A DNA stretch of 64,000 nucleotides from Streptomyces sp. V4I2 (GTDB lineage Bacteria; Actinomycetota; Actinomycetes; Streptomycetales; Streptomycetaceae): positions 6,882,001 through 6,946,000 of the forward strand of contig NZ_JAUSZM010000003.1 of the NCBI RefSeq assembly GCF_030817655.1, read 5' to 3'. Position numbers and translations under genes: made by a program. Of this stretch, positions 8,533-15,992 are shown in pieces. Positions within the stretch are counted from its first letter, which is position 1, and every line of letters begins with the position of its first letter. The notes beneath the pieces are model-generated. The model was not told where the DNA came from. It ran no database searches and saw nothing but the letters and a program-made list of their open reading frames with translations.

Positions 8533-10872
8533 CTACTCCGTCCGCAGTCCGTCCGGCCGCATCAGCCGCAGCAGCGGCGGCACGCTGAGCAGCGTCACCA
8601 CCAGGACGACCGCGGCACCGACGCCGGTCATCGACAGCACGCTCGGCCAGTCCACGCGCACCCCGTTGCCCGCCATCCGCAGCAGGACCGCGCCCAGCGT
8701 CAGCCCCACCACCGAGGCCAGCAGCAGACCGAGCGCGATCGGGATCGCCGTCTGCCACAGCACCGACAGGCTCAGAGTGCGCCGCCGGGTGCCGAAGGCG
8801 ACCAGCGCCGACAACAGCCTCTTGCGCTCGCGGAGTTGCTCCAGCTGCGAGACCAGGAGGCTCGCGCCGATGAGGGCGAGCACGCAGGCGGCGCCGACGA
8901 AGAGGCCGGTGCGGATCGCGGTGTAGCGGTCGGCCCGCTGGACCGACTGCCAGACCATGGGCTCCCTCAGCGGGTCGATGGTCGCCGCCGTGTTCCGCAC
9001 CAGGTCGCGGACGTCCGGCACGGACTCGTCGAGCTTGAGGTAGAGCTGTCCCTCCAGGGCCGCGTCGGCCGCGGCCGGCAGCGCCTTCGGGGTGATCAGG
9101 AAGCCGCCCCGCTCCGACCCGGTCGGGTCCGGGCGGGTCTGTGCCTGCTTCATGCCCGACGGGACCACCCAGGGCACCTCGGAGTTCTTCACGTCGCCCT
9201 CGTAGGACGGGTCGAGGTACAGCGTCCGTCCGCCCTTGGCCAGCTTCTGCGTGTCGGTGTCGTAGTCGGCACCCCGTACGGCGAACACGTCGCCGTCCCG
9301 GCACGAGGGCAGCGTGGCCACCTCCCGCAGTGACGCGCAGTCCGCGACGGTCACCTGGGTGCCGAGGACCGGGTCCGTGCGCCGCTCGCCGACGTATCCC
9401 CCGGAGTACGCGTAGACCTGGCGCACGCCCTCGGTCCGCCGGAACTTCTCGACGGAGGGGCCGAGCGGTTCCCCGTCCCCGAGCGTCACCTGCATCTGCG
9501 CCAGCGAGACGTCGTAGCCGGTTCTCTTCGTGTAGTCGCTCTCCACCCCGGCGAACAGCATCTGCAGTGCGATCGCCCCGGCCACCGCGACCGCGATGCC
9601 GTTCACCATCCGGGCGGCCGTACCGCTGCTCAACTGGAGCCTGCGCACGGCCAGTTGCCAGGCCACGCCGCCCGAACCCAGCCGGGCCACGACCGCCTCG
9701 ACGATCCACGGCAGCAGCGCGGTCACGCCGACGAGCAGGAGGACGACACCGCCGGTGACGAGGTACTGGTTGAAGTCGCCCTCGTCGCGGCCCTGTCCGA
9801 CCATCGGGTAGAGCATCGCGAGTCCGCCCAGCGGCAGCAGCAGCCGCCACCACAGCCGGCGCCGCGCGGGCTTCGCCGTACGCACCACACCGAGCGGCTC
9901 GATGACCACCCCGCGCAGCGCGAACAGCGTCACCAGTACGGCGGCCGCCGGCACGGCGAGGCCGACCAGCAGGGCGAGCACGGGGGAGGGGTTGAGGTAG
10001 CTCGGGTACACGCTGATGTCGTAGACCTCGACCGAGCCCGCCACTTGACGGCCGATCAGGAAGAAGCCCGCCCCGAAGACCAGCCCGAGCAACGAGCCCG
10101 CGAGCGCCTCGCCGGCGGCGATCCGCCGGGTGGACCGGCTGTCGGAGCCCACCAGCCTGAGCGCCGCCAGCCGCCGGTCGCGCCGCTCACCGCCGAAGCG
10201 CACGGCCGCGGCGATGAAGACGGCGACCGGCATCAGCAGGACGACGAAGACGACGAGGATCAGCAGGAGCAGGACGGGGTCCATGTCCTCGGAGGCCCCC
10301 TGGGAGAGCCCGAACTTCTCGATCCGCGCCACCCCGCCTCCGCCGAGCTTCTCGGCGAGGCCCTGGCCGCCCCGGTAGAAGGCGAGCTCGGCCGAGCCGA
10401 TCAGCCCGCTCTCGCCGATCGTGCCGACGATCCGCTGCGGCAGCCGCTCCCGCAGCAGCTTCCCGGAGCCGGACTCCAGGAGGTCCTTCAGCGCGGGGGA
10501 GACCACCATCTCGCCCCGCGCCGGGAACTCCTCCACCCCCGGCGGCAGCGGCGCCCGCGGCCCCTCCGGCTCCAGCTCCCGCCCCCGGACGTACTGGTCG
10601 CGGAAGGCCGTATCGGCGTTCGTGATCAGGAGGGAGTGGTCCGACCTGGAGACCTTGGTCTCGGTGTCACCGTAGTAGAGGTCGTTGCGCGCGGCCGCCC
10701 GGTCGTCCCGGACGGCCAGTGCGTTCGGCAGCGCGGTCGTCAGCAGCAGCAACGCCACCCCGAGCCCCACGCCGACGGCCGTCAGCACCGCCCGCATCCA
10801 CCCCTCGCGCCCCCCGGCGAACGCGAACCTGACCCCCATGGCCAGGTCCCGCCACCACTGCCTCACCCTCAT
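8533..10872 (-). CDS. FtsX-like ABC transporter permease
   Basis: A 779-residue membrane protein of the FtsX/MacB-type permease family. One membrane segment lies near the N-terminus (AVLTAVGVGLGVALLLLTT), followed by a large external domain. A first FtsX block of helices begins at DPVLLLLILVVFVVLLMP. After further hydrophobic segments and a second external domain comes a C-terminal FtsX block (AACVLALIGASLLVSQLEQLRERKRLL onward). Its ATG overlaps the stop of the ATPase gene by 4 bp (ATGA), so the two are translationally coupled. Such systems move lipids or peptides or perform mechanotransmission. No substrate is evident. Confidence 0.9.
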   Translation of the reverse strand: MRVRQWWRDLAMGVRFAFAGGREGWMRAVLTAVGVGLGVALLLLTTALPNALAVRDDRAAARNDLYYGDTETKVSRSDHSLLITNADTAFRDQYVRGRELEPEGPRAPLPPGVEEFPARGEMVVSPALKDLLESGSGKLLRERLPQRIVGTIGESGLIGSAELAFYRGGQGLAEKLGGGGVARIEKFGLSQGASEDMDPVLLLLILVVFVVLLMPVAVFIAAAVRFGGERRDRRLAALRLVGSDSRSTRRIAAGEALAGSLLGLVFGAGFFLIGRQVAGSVEVYDISVYPSYLNPSPVLALLVGLAVPAAAVLVTLFALRGVVIEPLGVVRTAKPARRRLWWRLLLPLGGLAMLYPMVGQGRDEGDFNQYLVTGGVVLLLVGVTALLPWIVEAVVARLGSGGVAWQLAVRRLQLSSGTAARMVNGIAVAVAGAIALQMLFAGVESDYTKRTGYDVSLAQMQVTLGDGEPLGPSVEKFRRTEGVRQVYAYSGGYVGERRTDPVLGTQVTVADCASLREVATLPSCRDGDVFAVRGADYDTDTQKLAKGGRTLYLDPSYEGDVKNSEVPWVVPSGMKQAQTRPDPTGSERGGFLITPKALPAAADAALEGQLYLKLDESVPDVRDLVRNTAATIDPLREPMVWQSVQRADRYTAIRTGLFVGAACVLALIGASLLVSQLEQLRERKRLLSALVAFGTRRRTLSLSVLWQTAIPIALGLLLASVVGLTLGAVLLRMAGNGVRVDWPSVLSMTGVGAAVVLVVTLLSVPPLLRLMRPDGLRTE

Positions 10873-11558
10873 ACGACGCGCTCCATGTCCCGGGACTTGC
10901 CGTCCCGTACGACGATCTCGCGGTCGGAGTACGCGGCCACCCGCGCCTCGTGCGTGACCAGCACGACGGCGGCGTTGGTGGACCGGGCGGCGTCCGTGAG
11001 CAGCTCCATCACCCGCTCGCCGTTGAGGGAGTCGAGCGCGCCGGTCGGCTCGTCGGCGAACAGCACCCGCGGGTTGGTGACCAGCGACCGCGCGACGGCG
11101 ACCCGCTGCCCCTGCCCGCCGGACACCTCGCCGGGCCGCTTCTTCCTCAGGTCGTCGACCTCCAGCCGCTCCATCCACCCGAGCGCGGTCCGCTCGGCCT
11201 CCTTGCGGGAGGTGCCGTTCAGCCTGAGCGGCAGAGCGACGTTCTCCACGCAGGTCAGCTCGGGCACCAGCTGCCCGAACTGGAAGACGAACCCGAAGTC
11301 GCTGCGCCGGAGCGCACTGCGCTGGGCGTCGTTCATGGTGGCCATCTCGCGCCCGTTGTACGTGATCGACCCGGAGTCGGGCGGCACGATCCCGGCGAGA
11401 CAGTGCAGCAGGGTCGACTTGCCGGACCCGGACGGGCCCATCACGGCGACGACCTCGCCGGGGTGGATGGAGAACTCGGCGCCGTCGAGGGCGACGGTCG
11501 GGCCGTACGCCTTGCGCAGCTCGTCGGCCGCGAGCAGGGAACCGGCGGGGGCGGTCAC
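10869..11558 (-). CDS. ABC transporter ATP-binding protein
   Basis: A 229-residue ABC ATPase of the LolD/MacB type. Walker A is GPSGSGKST, the Q-loop region is FGFVFQFGQLVPELT, the signature is VSGGQGQRVAVARSL, Walker B is VLFADEPTGALD, and the switch His is in VTHEARVAAY. It powers the FtsX-like permease encoded immediately downstream. GTG 11558 overlaps the stop of the PadR gene by 4 bp (GTGA), so regulator, ATPase and permease form one coupled operon. Confidence 0.92.
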   Translation of the reverse strand: MTAPAGSLLAADELRKAYGPTVALDGAEFSIHPGEVVAVMGPSGSGKSTLLHCLAGIVPPDSGSITYNGREMATMNDAQRSALRRSDFGFVFQFGQLVPELTCVENVALPLRLNGTSRKEAERTALGWMERLEVDDLRKKRPGEVSGGQGQRVAVARSLVTNPRVLFADEPTGALDSLNGERVMELLTDAARSTNAAVVLVTHEARVAAYSDREIVVRDGKSRDMERVV

Positions 11559-12079
11559 TTGGTCACCACCTCGGCGAGCTTCTCCAGCCGCGCGGCCGTC
11601 AGTTCCAGCCAGCGCAGATCGGCCTCCAGATGGAACAGCGCGTGGTCGCAGATCAGCTGGTCGGCCAGATCGCCCCTGCGCTTGCGGTCGGTGAGGATCC
11701 GCATCATGCGCAGGTGCTCGGCACGCTGGGTGTCGAGGATGTCGCCCGCGTCGCGCCGGGTGAGCAGCGCGAGGACGACCTTGGTGTACAGCGTCGACTG
11801 GAGGTACGGCTCGGGCTTCTCCGGCGTGGCGAGCCACCGCTGTACGTCGGTGACGCCGGCCTCGGTGATGGCGTACCGCTTGCGCTCGGGCCCGCCGCCG
11901 GGTTCGATCCCGTCGACCTCGACGAGCCCGTTCTTCAGCAGGCGGGACATCGTCGAGTAGACCTGGCCGTAGTGCAGCGGCCGGTCGTGACCGAACTTCT
12001 CGTCGAAGGCCCGCTTCAGGTCGTAACCATGACAGGGGCCGGACTCCAGGAGTCCCAGGAGGGTGTGACCGATGGACAT
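11555..12079 (-). CDS. PadR family transcriptional regulator
   Basis: A 174-residue PadR-type repressor. The N-terminal winged helix (HTLLGLLESGPCHGYDLKRAF, then LHYGQVYSTMSRLLKNGLVE) is followed by the C-terminal dimerisation helices typical of subfamily 1. It is first in an operon with an ABC ATPase and FtsX permease. PadR proteins in this arrangement repress their own transporter and are released by a drug or peptide ligand; the ligand here is unknown. ATG 12079 is chosen because it begins the conserved MSIGHTLLGLL segment and because the operator-like dyad would fall inside the gene if the longer start were used. Confidence 0.88.
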   Translation of the reverse strand: MSIGHTLLGLLESGPCHGYDLKRAFDEKFGHDRPLHYGQVYSTMSRLLKNGLVEVDGIEPGGGPERKRYAITEAGVTDVQRWLATPEKPEPYLQSTLYTKVVLALLTRRDAGDILDTQRAEHLRMMRILTDRKRRGDLADQLICDHALFHLEADLRWLELTAARLEKLAEVVTK

Positions 12080-12090
12080 GAGGGGACTGT

Positions 12091-12114
12091 ACATGGGGTG
12101 TATACCCCGCATGT
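12091..12114. promoter_or_regulatory. Candidate PadR operator
   Basis: A 24-bp near-palindrome with half-sites acatg / catgt around a ggggtgtatacccc core lies 12 bp before the PadR start codon. Most positions of the 24-bp stretch match its own reverse complement. PadR sites typically have ATGT/ACAT arms, so autoregulation is a natural inference. Confidence 0.55.
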
Positions 12115-12172
12115 ATACCTGGAGTGTGTACGTCCTGGCGGGGCGTACGGCCGTGCAGGTGGGAGTCGATTG

Positions 12173-12427
12173 TCACGGTTCTGCGACAGGCCCCGAACCC
12201 CCGGGCGGACGCCCCCGGCGGGGCAGGGGACCGGTCTCCCTCGGCAGCCGCCCCGCGTCGGCCAGCGCCTTCCGCAGGAGGAACTCGATCTGCGCGTTCG
12301 CCGAGCGCAGCTCGTCACCGGCCCACCGGGCGAGCGCCTCGTACACCGACGGGTCCAGCCGCAGCAGCACCTGCTTGCGCTGCTGCGGCCGACGCTGAGG
12401 GGTCGAGCCCTCGGAGGGATCCGTCAC
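12173..12427 (-). CDS. Small ribbon-helix-helix (Arc/CopG-like) protein
   Basis: An 84-residue basic protein. Its central segment RKQVLLRLDPSVYEALARWA, then RSANAQIEFLLRKALADAG, has the strand-helix-helix pattern of Arc-type DNA-binding proteins, with flexible Pro/Arg-rich ends. GTG 12427 overlaps the stop codon of the SPFH gene by 4 bp (GTGA), so the two are translationally coupled. I infer a DNA-binding regulator of its own operon. The three tagct repeats in front of the SPFH gene are a candidate target. Confidence 0.7.
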   Translation of the reverse strand: MTDPSEGSTPQRRPQQRKQVLLRLDPSVYEALARWAGDELRSANAQIEFLLRKALADAGRLPRETGPLPRRGRPPGGSGPVAEP

Positions 12428-13359
12428 TGGTAGAGCGTCCCCGTGTTGAGGACCGGCTGCGGAGCCCGGTCGCCGCACAGCACCACCATCAGGTTGGACA
12501 CCATCGCCGCCTTCCGTTCGTCGTCCAGCTCCACGATGCCCCGCTCGGAGATCCGGGCCAGCGCCGCCTCGACCATGCCCACCGCGCCGTCCACGATCTC
12601 CCGCCGGGCCGCGACGACCGCCCCGGCCTGCTGCCGCTGGAGCATCGCCGAGGCGATCTCGGGAGCGTAGGCGAGGTGCGTGAAGCGGGACTCGATGATG
12701 GAGACGCCGGCCGCCTCCACGCGCGCGTGCAGTTCGACGGCGAGCTTCTCGGTGATCTCCTCGGCGTTGCCGCGCAGCGAGAGGCCGTCCTCGTCATGGG
12801 CGTCGTACGGGTACTCGATGGCGATGTGCCGGACGGCCGCCTCGGTCTGGGTGGAGACGAACTCCAGGAAGTCGTCCACCTCGAAGGTGGCCTGCGCGGT
12901 GTCCTCGACCCGCCACACCACGACCGCGGCGAGCTCGATCGGGTTGCCGTAGGCGTCGTTGACCTTGAGGACGGCGGTCTCGTGGTTGCGGACCCGGGTC
13001 GAGATCTTCTCGCGGGAGGTGAACGGGTTCACCCAGCGCAGTCCGTCCTCGCGGATCGTCCCGCGGTAGCGCCCGAAGAGCTGGACCACCCGGGCCTCGC
13101 CCGGCGCCACCGTGTTCAAGCCGCACATCGCGATGAAGGCGGCGAGGGCGATCACGATGCCGACGACGATCAGCGCGGCCTTGGCGCCGGTCGCGGCGAC
13201 CGCCGTGGCGGTGACGACCATGCCGATGCCGAGCAGCAGGCCTATCAGGCCCAGCAGCAGCGCGAGCGCGCCGCCGATGCTGTGCGCGGCGAACTCGCGC
13301 ACCCGTGGATCGGGCATGCGGGGCACGTCGGAGGTGGGTGCGGAGTCGTGTGTGGACAT
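12424..13359 (-). CDS. SPFH/Band 7 (prohibitin-stomatin-like) membrane protein
   Basis: A 311-residue protein. A cytoplasmic N-terminus is followed by two hydrophobic segments (about residues 30-90, from IGGALALLLGLIGLLLGIGMVV to ALIVVGIVIALAAFIAMCG). Then comes an SPFH domain starting at NTVAPGEARVVQLFGRYRGTIREDGLRWVNPF and a C-terminal helical part. Band 7 proteins form oligomeric rings or membrane microdomains and often act with proteases or other membrane complexes. No NfeD or protease partner is adjacent; the only coupled gene is a ribbon-helix-helix protein. Confidence 0.88.
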   Translation of the reverse strand: MSTHDSAPTSDVPRMPDPRVREFAAHSIGGALALLLGLIGLLLGIGMVVTATAVAATGAKAALIVVGIVIALAAFIAMCGLNTVAPGEARVVQLFGRYRGTIREDGLRWVNPFTSREKISTRVRNHETAVLKVNDAYGNPIELAAVVVWRVEDTAQATFEVDDFLEFVSTQTEAAVRHIAIEYPYDAHDEDGLSLRGNAEEITEKLAVELHARVEAAGVSIIESRFTHLAYAPEIASAMLQRQQAGAVVAARREIVDGAVGMVEAALARISERGIVELDDERKAAMVSNLMVVLCGDRAPQPVLNTGTLYQ

Positions 13360-13373
13360 GGGTCCCCCCGTTT

Positions 13374-13406
13374 TTCTAGCTTCTCGTTCTAGCTTCGTTC
13401 TAGCTA
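13374..13406 (-). promoter_or_regulatory. Three ttctagct-type repeats upstream of the SPFH gene
   Basis: The octamer ttctagct (agctagaa on the transcribed sense) occurs three times at 13- and 11-bp spacing, 15-47 bp before the SPFH start, next to an A/T-rich stretch (aattgatatca) that could be a -10 region. Regular short repeats at a promoter are typical of ribbon-helix-helix operators. The downstream gene of this operon encodes such a protein. Confidence 0.5.
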
Positions 13407-13604
13407 ATTGATATCACTTTACCCCGTCACGGCAACCCTGACCCCCTCTCAGTGGTCAGGTTCCATGGACTCGGGTGCTGATTCTCACGTCCGTAAAAGA
13501 CCGGATCGAAGGCCCTTTGTCACAGAGAGCGGTGTTAGCTTTCTGAGCTGACTTGGGCCAGCAACCTGTGTGACAGCCGAGAACGAAGCGGAGCGAGCGG
13601 AGTC

Positions 13605-15908
13605 ATGGGACGAGCGGAAGAGAGACGAGCGCGGCAGCGCGGTGGTCGCCGCGCGGCGCCCAAGAGCCGCCACTCGTCGGCCGCCGCGGGCGGCAAGCCC
13701 GGGAAGAGCGGCATACGCAGGCTGTTCACCTGGAAGAAGATCCTCGGCACCTTCTTCGGCCTGTGCCTGCTCGGCATCGGCGCGTTCATCGCGCTGTACA
13801 TGATGGTCGACGTGCCCAAGGGCAACGCGGCCGCTCAGCAGCAGAGCAACGTCTACGAGTACAGCGACGGCACGATCCTGGCCCGCGTCGGCGAGACCAA
13901 CCGCGAGATCGTGGAGCTCAGTGAGGTCCCCAAGCCCGTCCAGTACACCTTCGTCGCGGCGGAGAACAAGACCTTCTACACGGACGCCGGCGTCGACCTC
14001 AAGGGCACCGCTCGCGGCCTGCTCAACACGCTGTCCGGCAAGGGCAAGCAGGGTGGCTCGACGATCACCCAGCAGTACGTCAAGAACTACTACCTCAACC
14101 AGGACCAGACCGTCACGCGCAAGCTGAAGGAACTGGTCATCTCGTTGAAGGTGGACCGCACGACGTCCAAGGACGACATCCTCGCGGGCTACATCAACAC
14201 CAGCTACTACGGCCGCAGCGCCTACGGCATCCAGGCCGCCGCCCAGGCCTACTACCGCGTCGACGCCAAGGATCTCAGCGTCGCGCAGGGCGCCTACCTC
14301 GCCGCGCTGCTCCAGGCGCCGAGCCAGTACGACTGGCAGGCCGCGACCGACACCGGCAAGGCGCTGGTGAAGGAGCGCTGGAACTACGTCCTGAACAACA
14401 TGGTCGAGGAGGGCTGGCTCACCAAGGCCAAGCGCGACGCCATGGAGTTCCCGGTGCCGAAGGAGCCGAAGGGCGCCCCCGGCCTCGACGGGCAGAAGGG
14501 CTACCTGGTCGACCTCGCCAACCAGCAGCTCGAGAACCAGCTCATGAAGGAGCAGGACATCTCGCGGGACGAGGCCGAGGCGCAGGTCAAGAACCAGGGC
14601 TGGACCATCACCCTGAACATCGACAAGAAGAAGCAGGCCGAGCTGGAGCAGGCGGCCAAGACCCAGCTGACCAGCAAGCTGGACCCCGACAAGCGGCCGG
14701 TCGACAAGACCATCCAGGCCGGCGCGGTCTCCGTGGACCCCAAGACGGGCAAGGTCGTCGCCCTCTACGGCGGCGTCGACTACTACAAGCACTTCCGCAG
14801 CAACGCGACCCGCGCCGACTACCAGCCCGCGTCGACGTTCAAGCCGGTGATCCTCGCCGCCGCGCTGGAGGAGAACGCGAAGACGCAGGACGACAAGCCG
14901 ATCACCACGAGCACGATCTACGACGGCACCAGCAAGCGGCCGGTCGTGGACAACGGCACCAAGGTCGGGTTCGCCCCCGAGAACGAGGACGACCAGGACT
15001 ACGGCGACGTCACGGTCCAGACCGCGATGAACAAGTCCATCAACTCCGTCTTCGCGCAACTCGGTGTCGACGTCGGCATGGACAACGTCCTCAAGGTGGC
15101 CGGGCAGCTCGGCATGGACACCACCGACCTCAAGGCGGTCCCCGCGCAGACCCTCGGCACCATGGGGGCCAGCCCGCTGCAGATGGCCGGCGTCTACGCC
15201 ACTCTCGACAACCACGGCAAGAAGGTCACGCCGACCATCCTCAAGTCGGCCGAGCACAACACCCGCACGGTGGAGCTGCCCGACCCGATCGGCGACCAGG
15301 TGCTCAGCCGCGAGACCGCCGACACGGTCACCTCGGTCCTGACCGGCGTGGTCGACGACGGTACGGCCCGCACCTCGGTCCGCGACAACTCCGAGCGCGA
15401 CGGCCAGCAGGTCGCCGGCAAGACGGGCACCTCCGACGACAACAAGTCGGCCTGGTTCACCGGCTACACGCCCGACCTGGTCACCTCGGTCGGCCTGTTC
15501 GGCGAGGACGCGAAGTCCGGCGCGCAGACCAAGATGTACGGCGCGGGCGGCGAGGAACGGGTCAACGGCGGCGGCTTCCCGGCGCAGATCTGGGCGGCGT
15601 ACACCTTCGGCGTCTCGGCCAAGAACTCCAAGTTCGACCTGGACACCGACCAGGGCGCGGCGGTCCAGCCGACCAAGTCGGTGACCCCGAGCCGGACTCC
15701 CAGCCGGACCCCGACGCAGGAGCCGACCACGGAGCCCCCGACGACGGAGCCCGAGACCACGGAACCGGCGACGACCGAACCGCCGACCCAGAGCCCGACG
15801 ACGACGCCTCCGACGACCAGACCCCCGACGACCCCGACGACTTCACCGCCGGCGGAGGGGACCACGCCGGAGGACCCGCTGGACCCGAGGGAAGACGACA
15901 CCCTGTAG
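13605..15908 (+). CDS. Class A penicillin-binding protein (transglycosylase-transpeptidase)
   Basis: A 767-residue bifunctional peptidoglycan synthase. A basic cytoplasmic N-terminus is followed by one membrane anchor (ILGTFFGLCLLGIGAFIALYM, about residues 48-68). The GT51 domain has the catalytic Glu at residue 120 (AAENKTFYTDAGVD) and GGSTITQQYVKN. The transpeptidase domain has nucleophile Ser410 in ASTFKPV, the SxN motif at 478-480 (SIN) and KTGTS at 606-610. A Thr/Pro/Glu-rich extracellular tail covers the last ~80 residues, a disordered extension common in Streptomyces PBPs. It polymerises and cross-links glycan strands. The gene stands alone and is followed by a strong terminator. Confidence 0.95.
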   Translation: MGRAEERRARQRGGRRAAPKSRHSSAAAGGKPGKSGIRRLFTWKKILGTFFGLCLLGIGAFIALYMMVDVPKGNAAAQQQSNVYEYSDGTILARVGETNREIVELSEVPKPVQYTFVAAENKTFYTDAGVDLKGTARGLLNTLSGKGKQGGSTITQQYVKNYYLNQDQTVTRKLKELVISLKVDRTTSKDDILAGYINTSYYGRSAYGIQAAAQAYYRVDAKDLSVAQGAYLAALLQAPSQYDWQAATDTGKALVKERWNYVLNNMVEEGWLTKAKRDAMEFPVPKEPKGAPGLDGQKGYLVDLANQQLENQLMKEQDISRDEAEAQVKNQGWTITLNIDKKKQAELEQAAKTQLTSKLDPDKRPVDKTIQAGAVSVDPKTGKVVALYGGVDYYKHFRSNATRADYQPASTFKPVILAAALEENAKTQDDKPITTSTIYDGTSKRPVVDNGTKVGFAPENEDDQDYGDVTVQTAMNKSINSVFAQLGVDVGMDNVLKVAGQLGMDTTDLKAVPAQTLGTMGASPLQMAGVYATLDNHGKKVTPTILKSAEHNTRTVELPDPIGDQVLSRETADTVTSVLTGVVDDGTARTSVRDNSERDGQQVAGKTGTSDDNKSAWFTGYTPDLVTSVGLFGEDAKSGAQTKMYGAGGEERVNGGGFPAQIWAAYTFGVSAKNSKFDLDTDQGAAVQPTKSVTPSRTPSRTPTQEPTTEPPTTEPETTEPATTEPPTQSPTTTPPTTRPPTTPTTSPPAEGTTPEDPLDPREDDTL

Positions 15909-15952
15909 CAACGGCAAGGGCGCCCGGTATGCACCGGGCGCCCTTGCCGTTG
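15909..15952 (+). terminator. Strong terminator after the PBP gene
   Basis: A 20-bp perfect stem (left arm begins caacggcaaggg) with a 4-nt loop (atgc) lies directly after the stop codon of the PBP gene, with T residues after it. Its symmetry allows it to serve the converging phosphatase gene as well. Confidence 0.85.
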
Positions 15953-15992
15953 TCTGAGGTCCCCTGGACCTCCTTGAGGTCCGCAGGGACCC

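Noticed and set aside
12173..12478. Longer start for the ribbon-helix-helix protein
   Set aside because: The GTGA overlap at 12424-12427 with the SPFH stop is the usual coupled arrangement, and upstream residues are not family-like.
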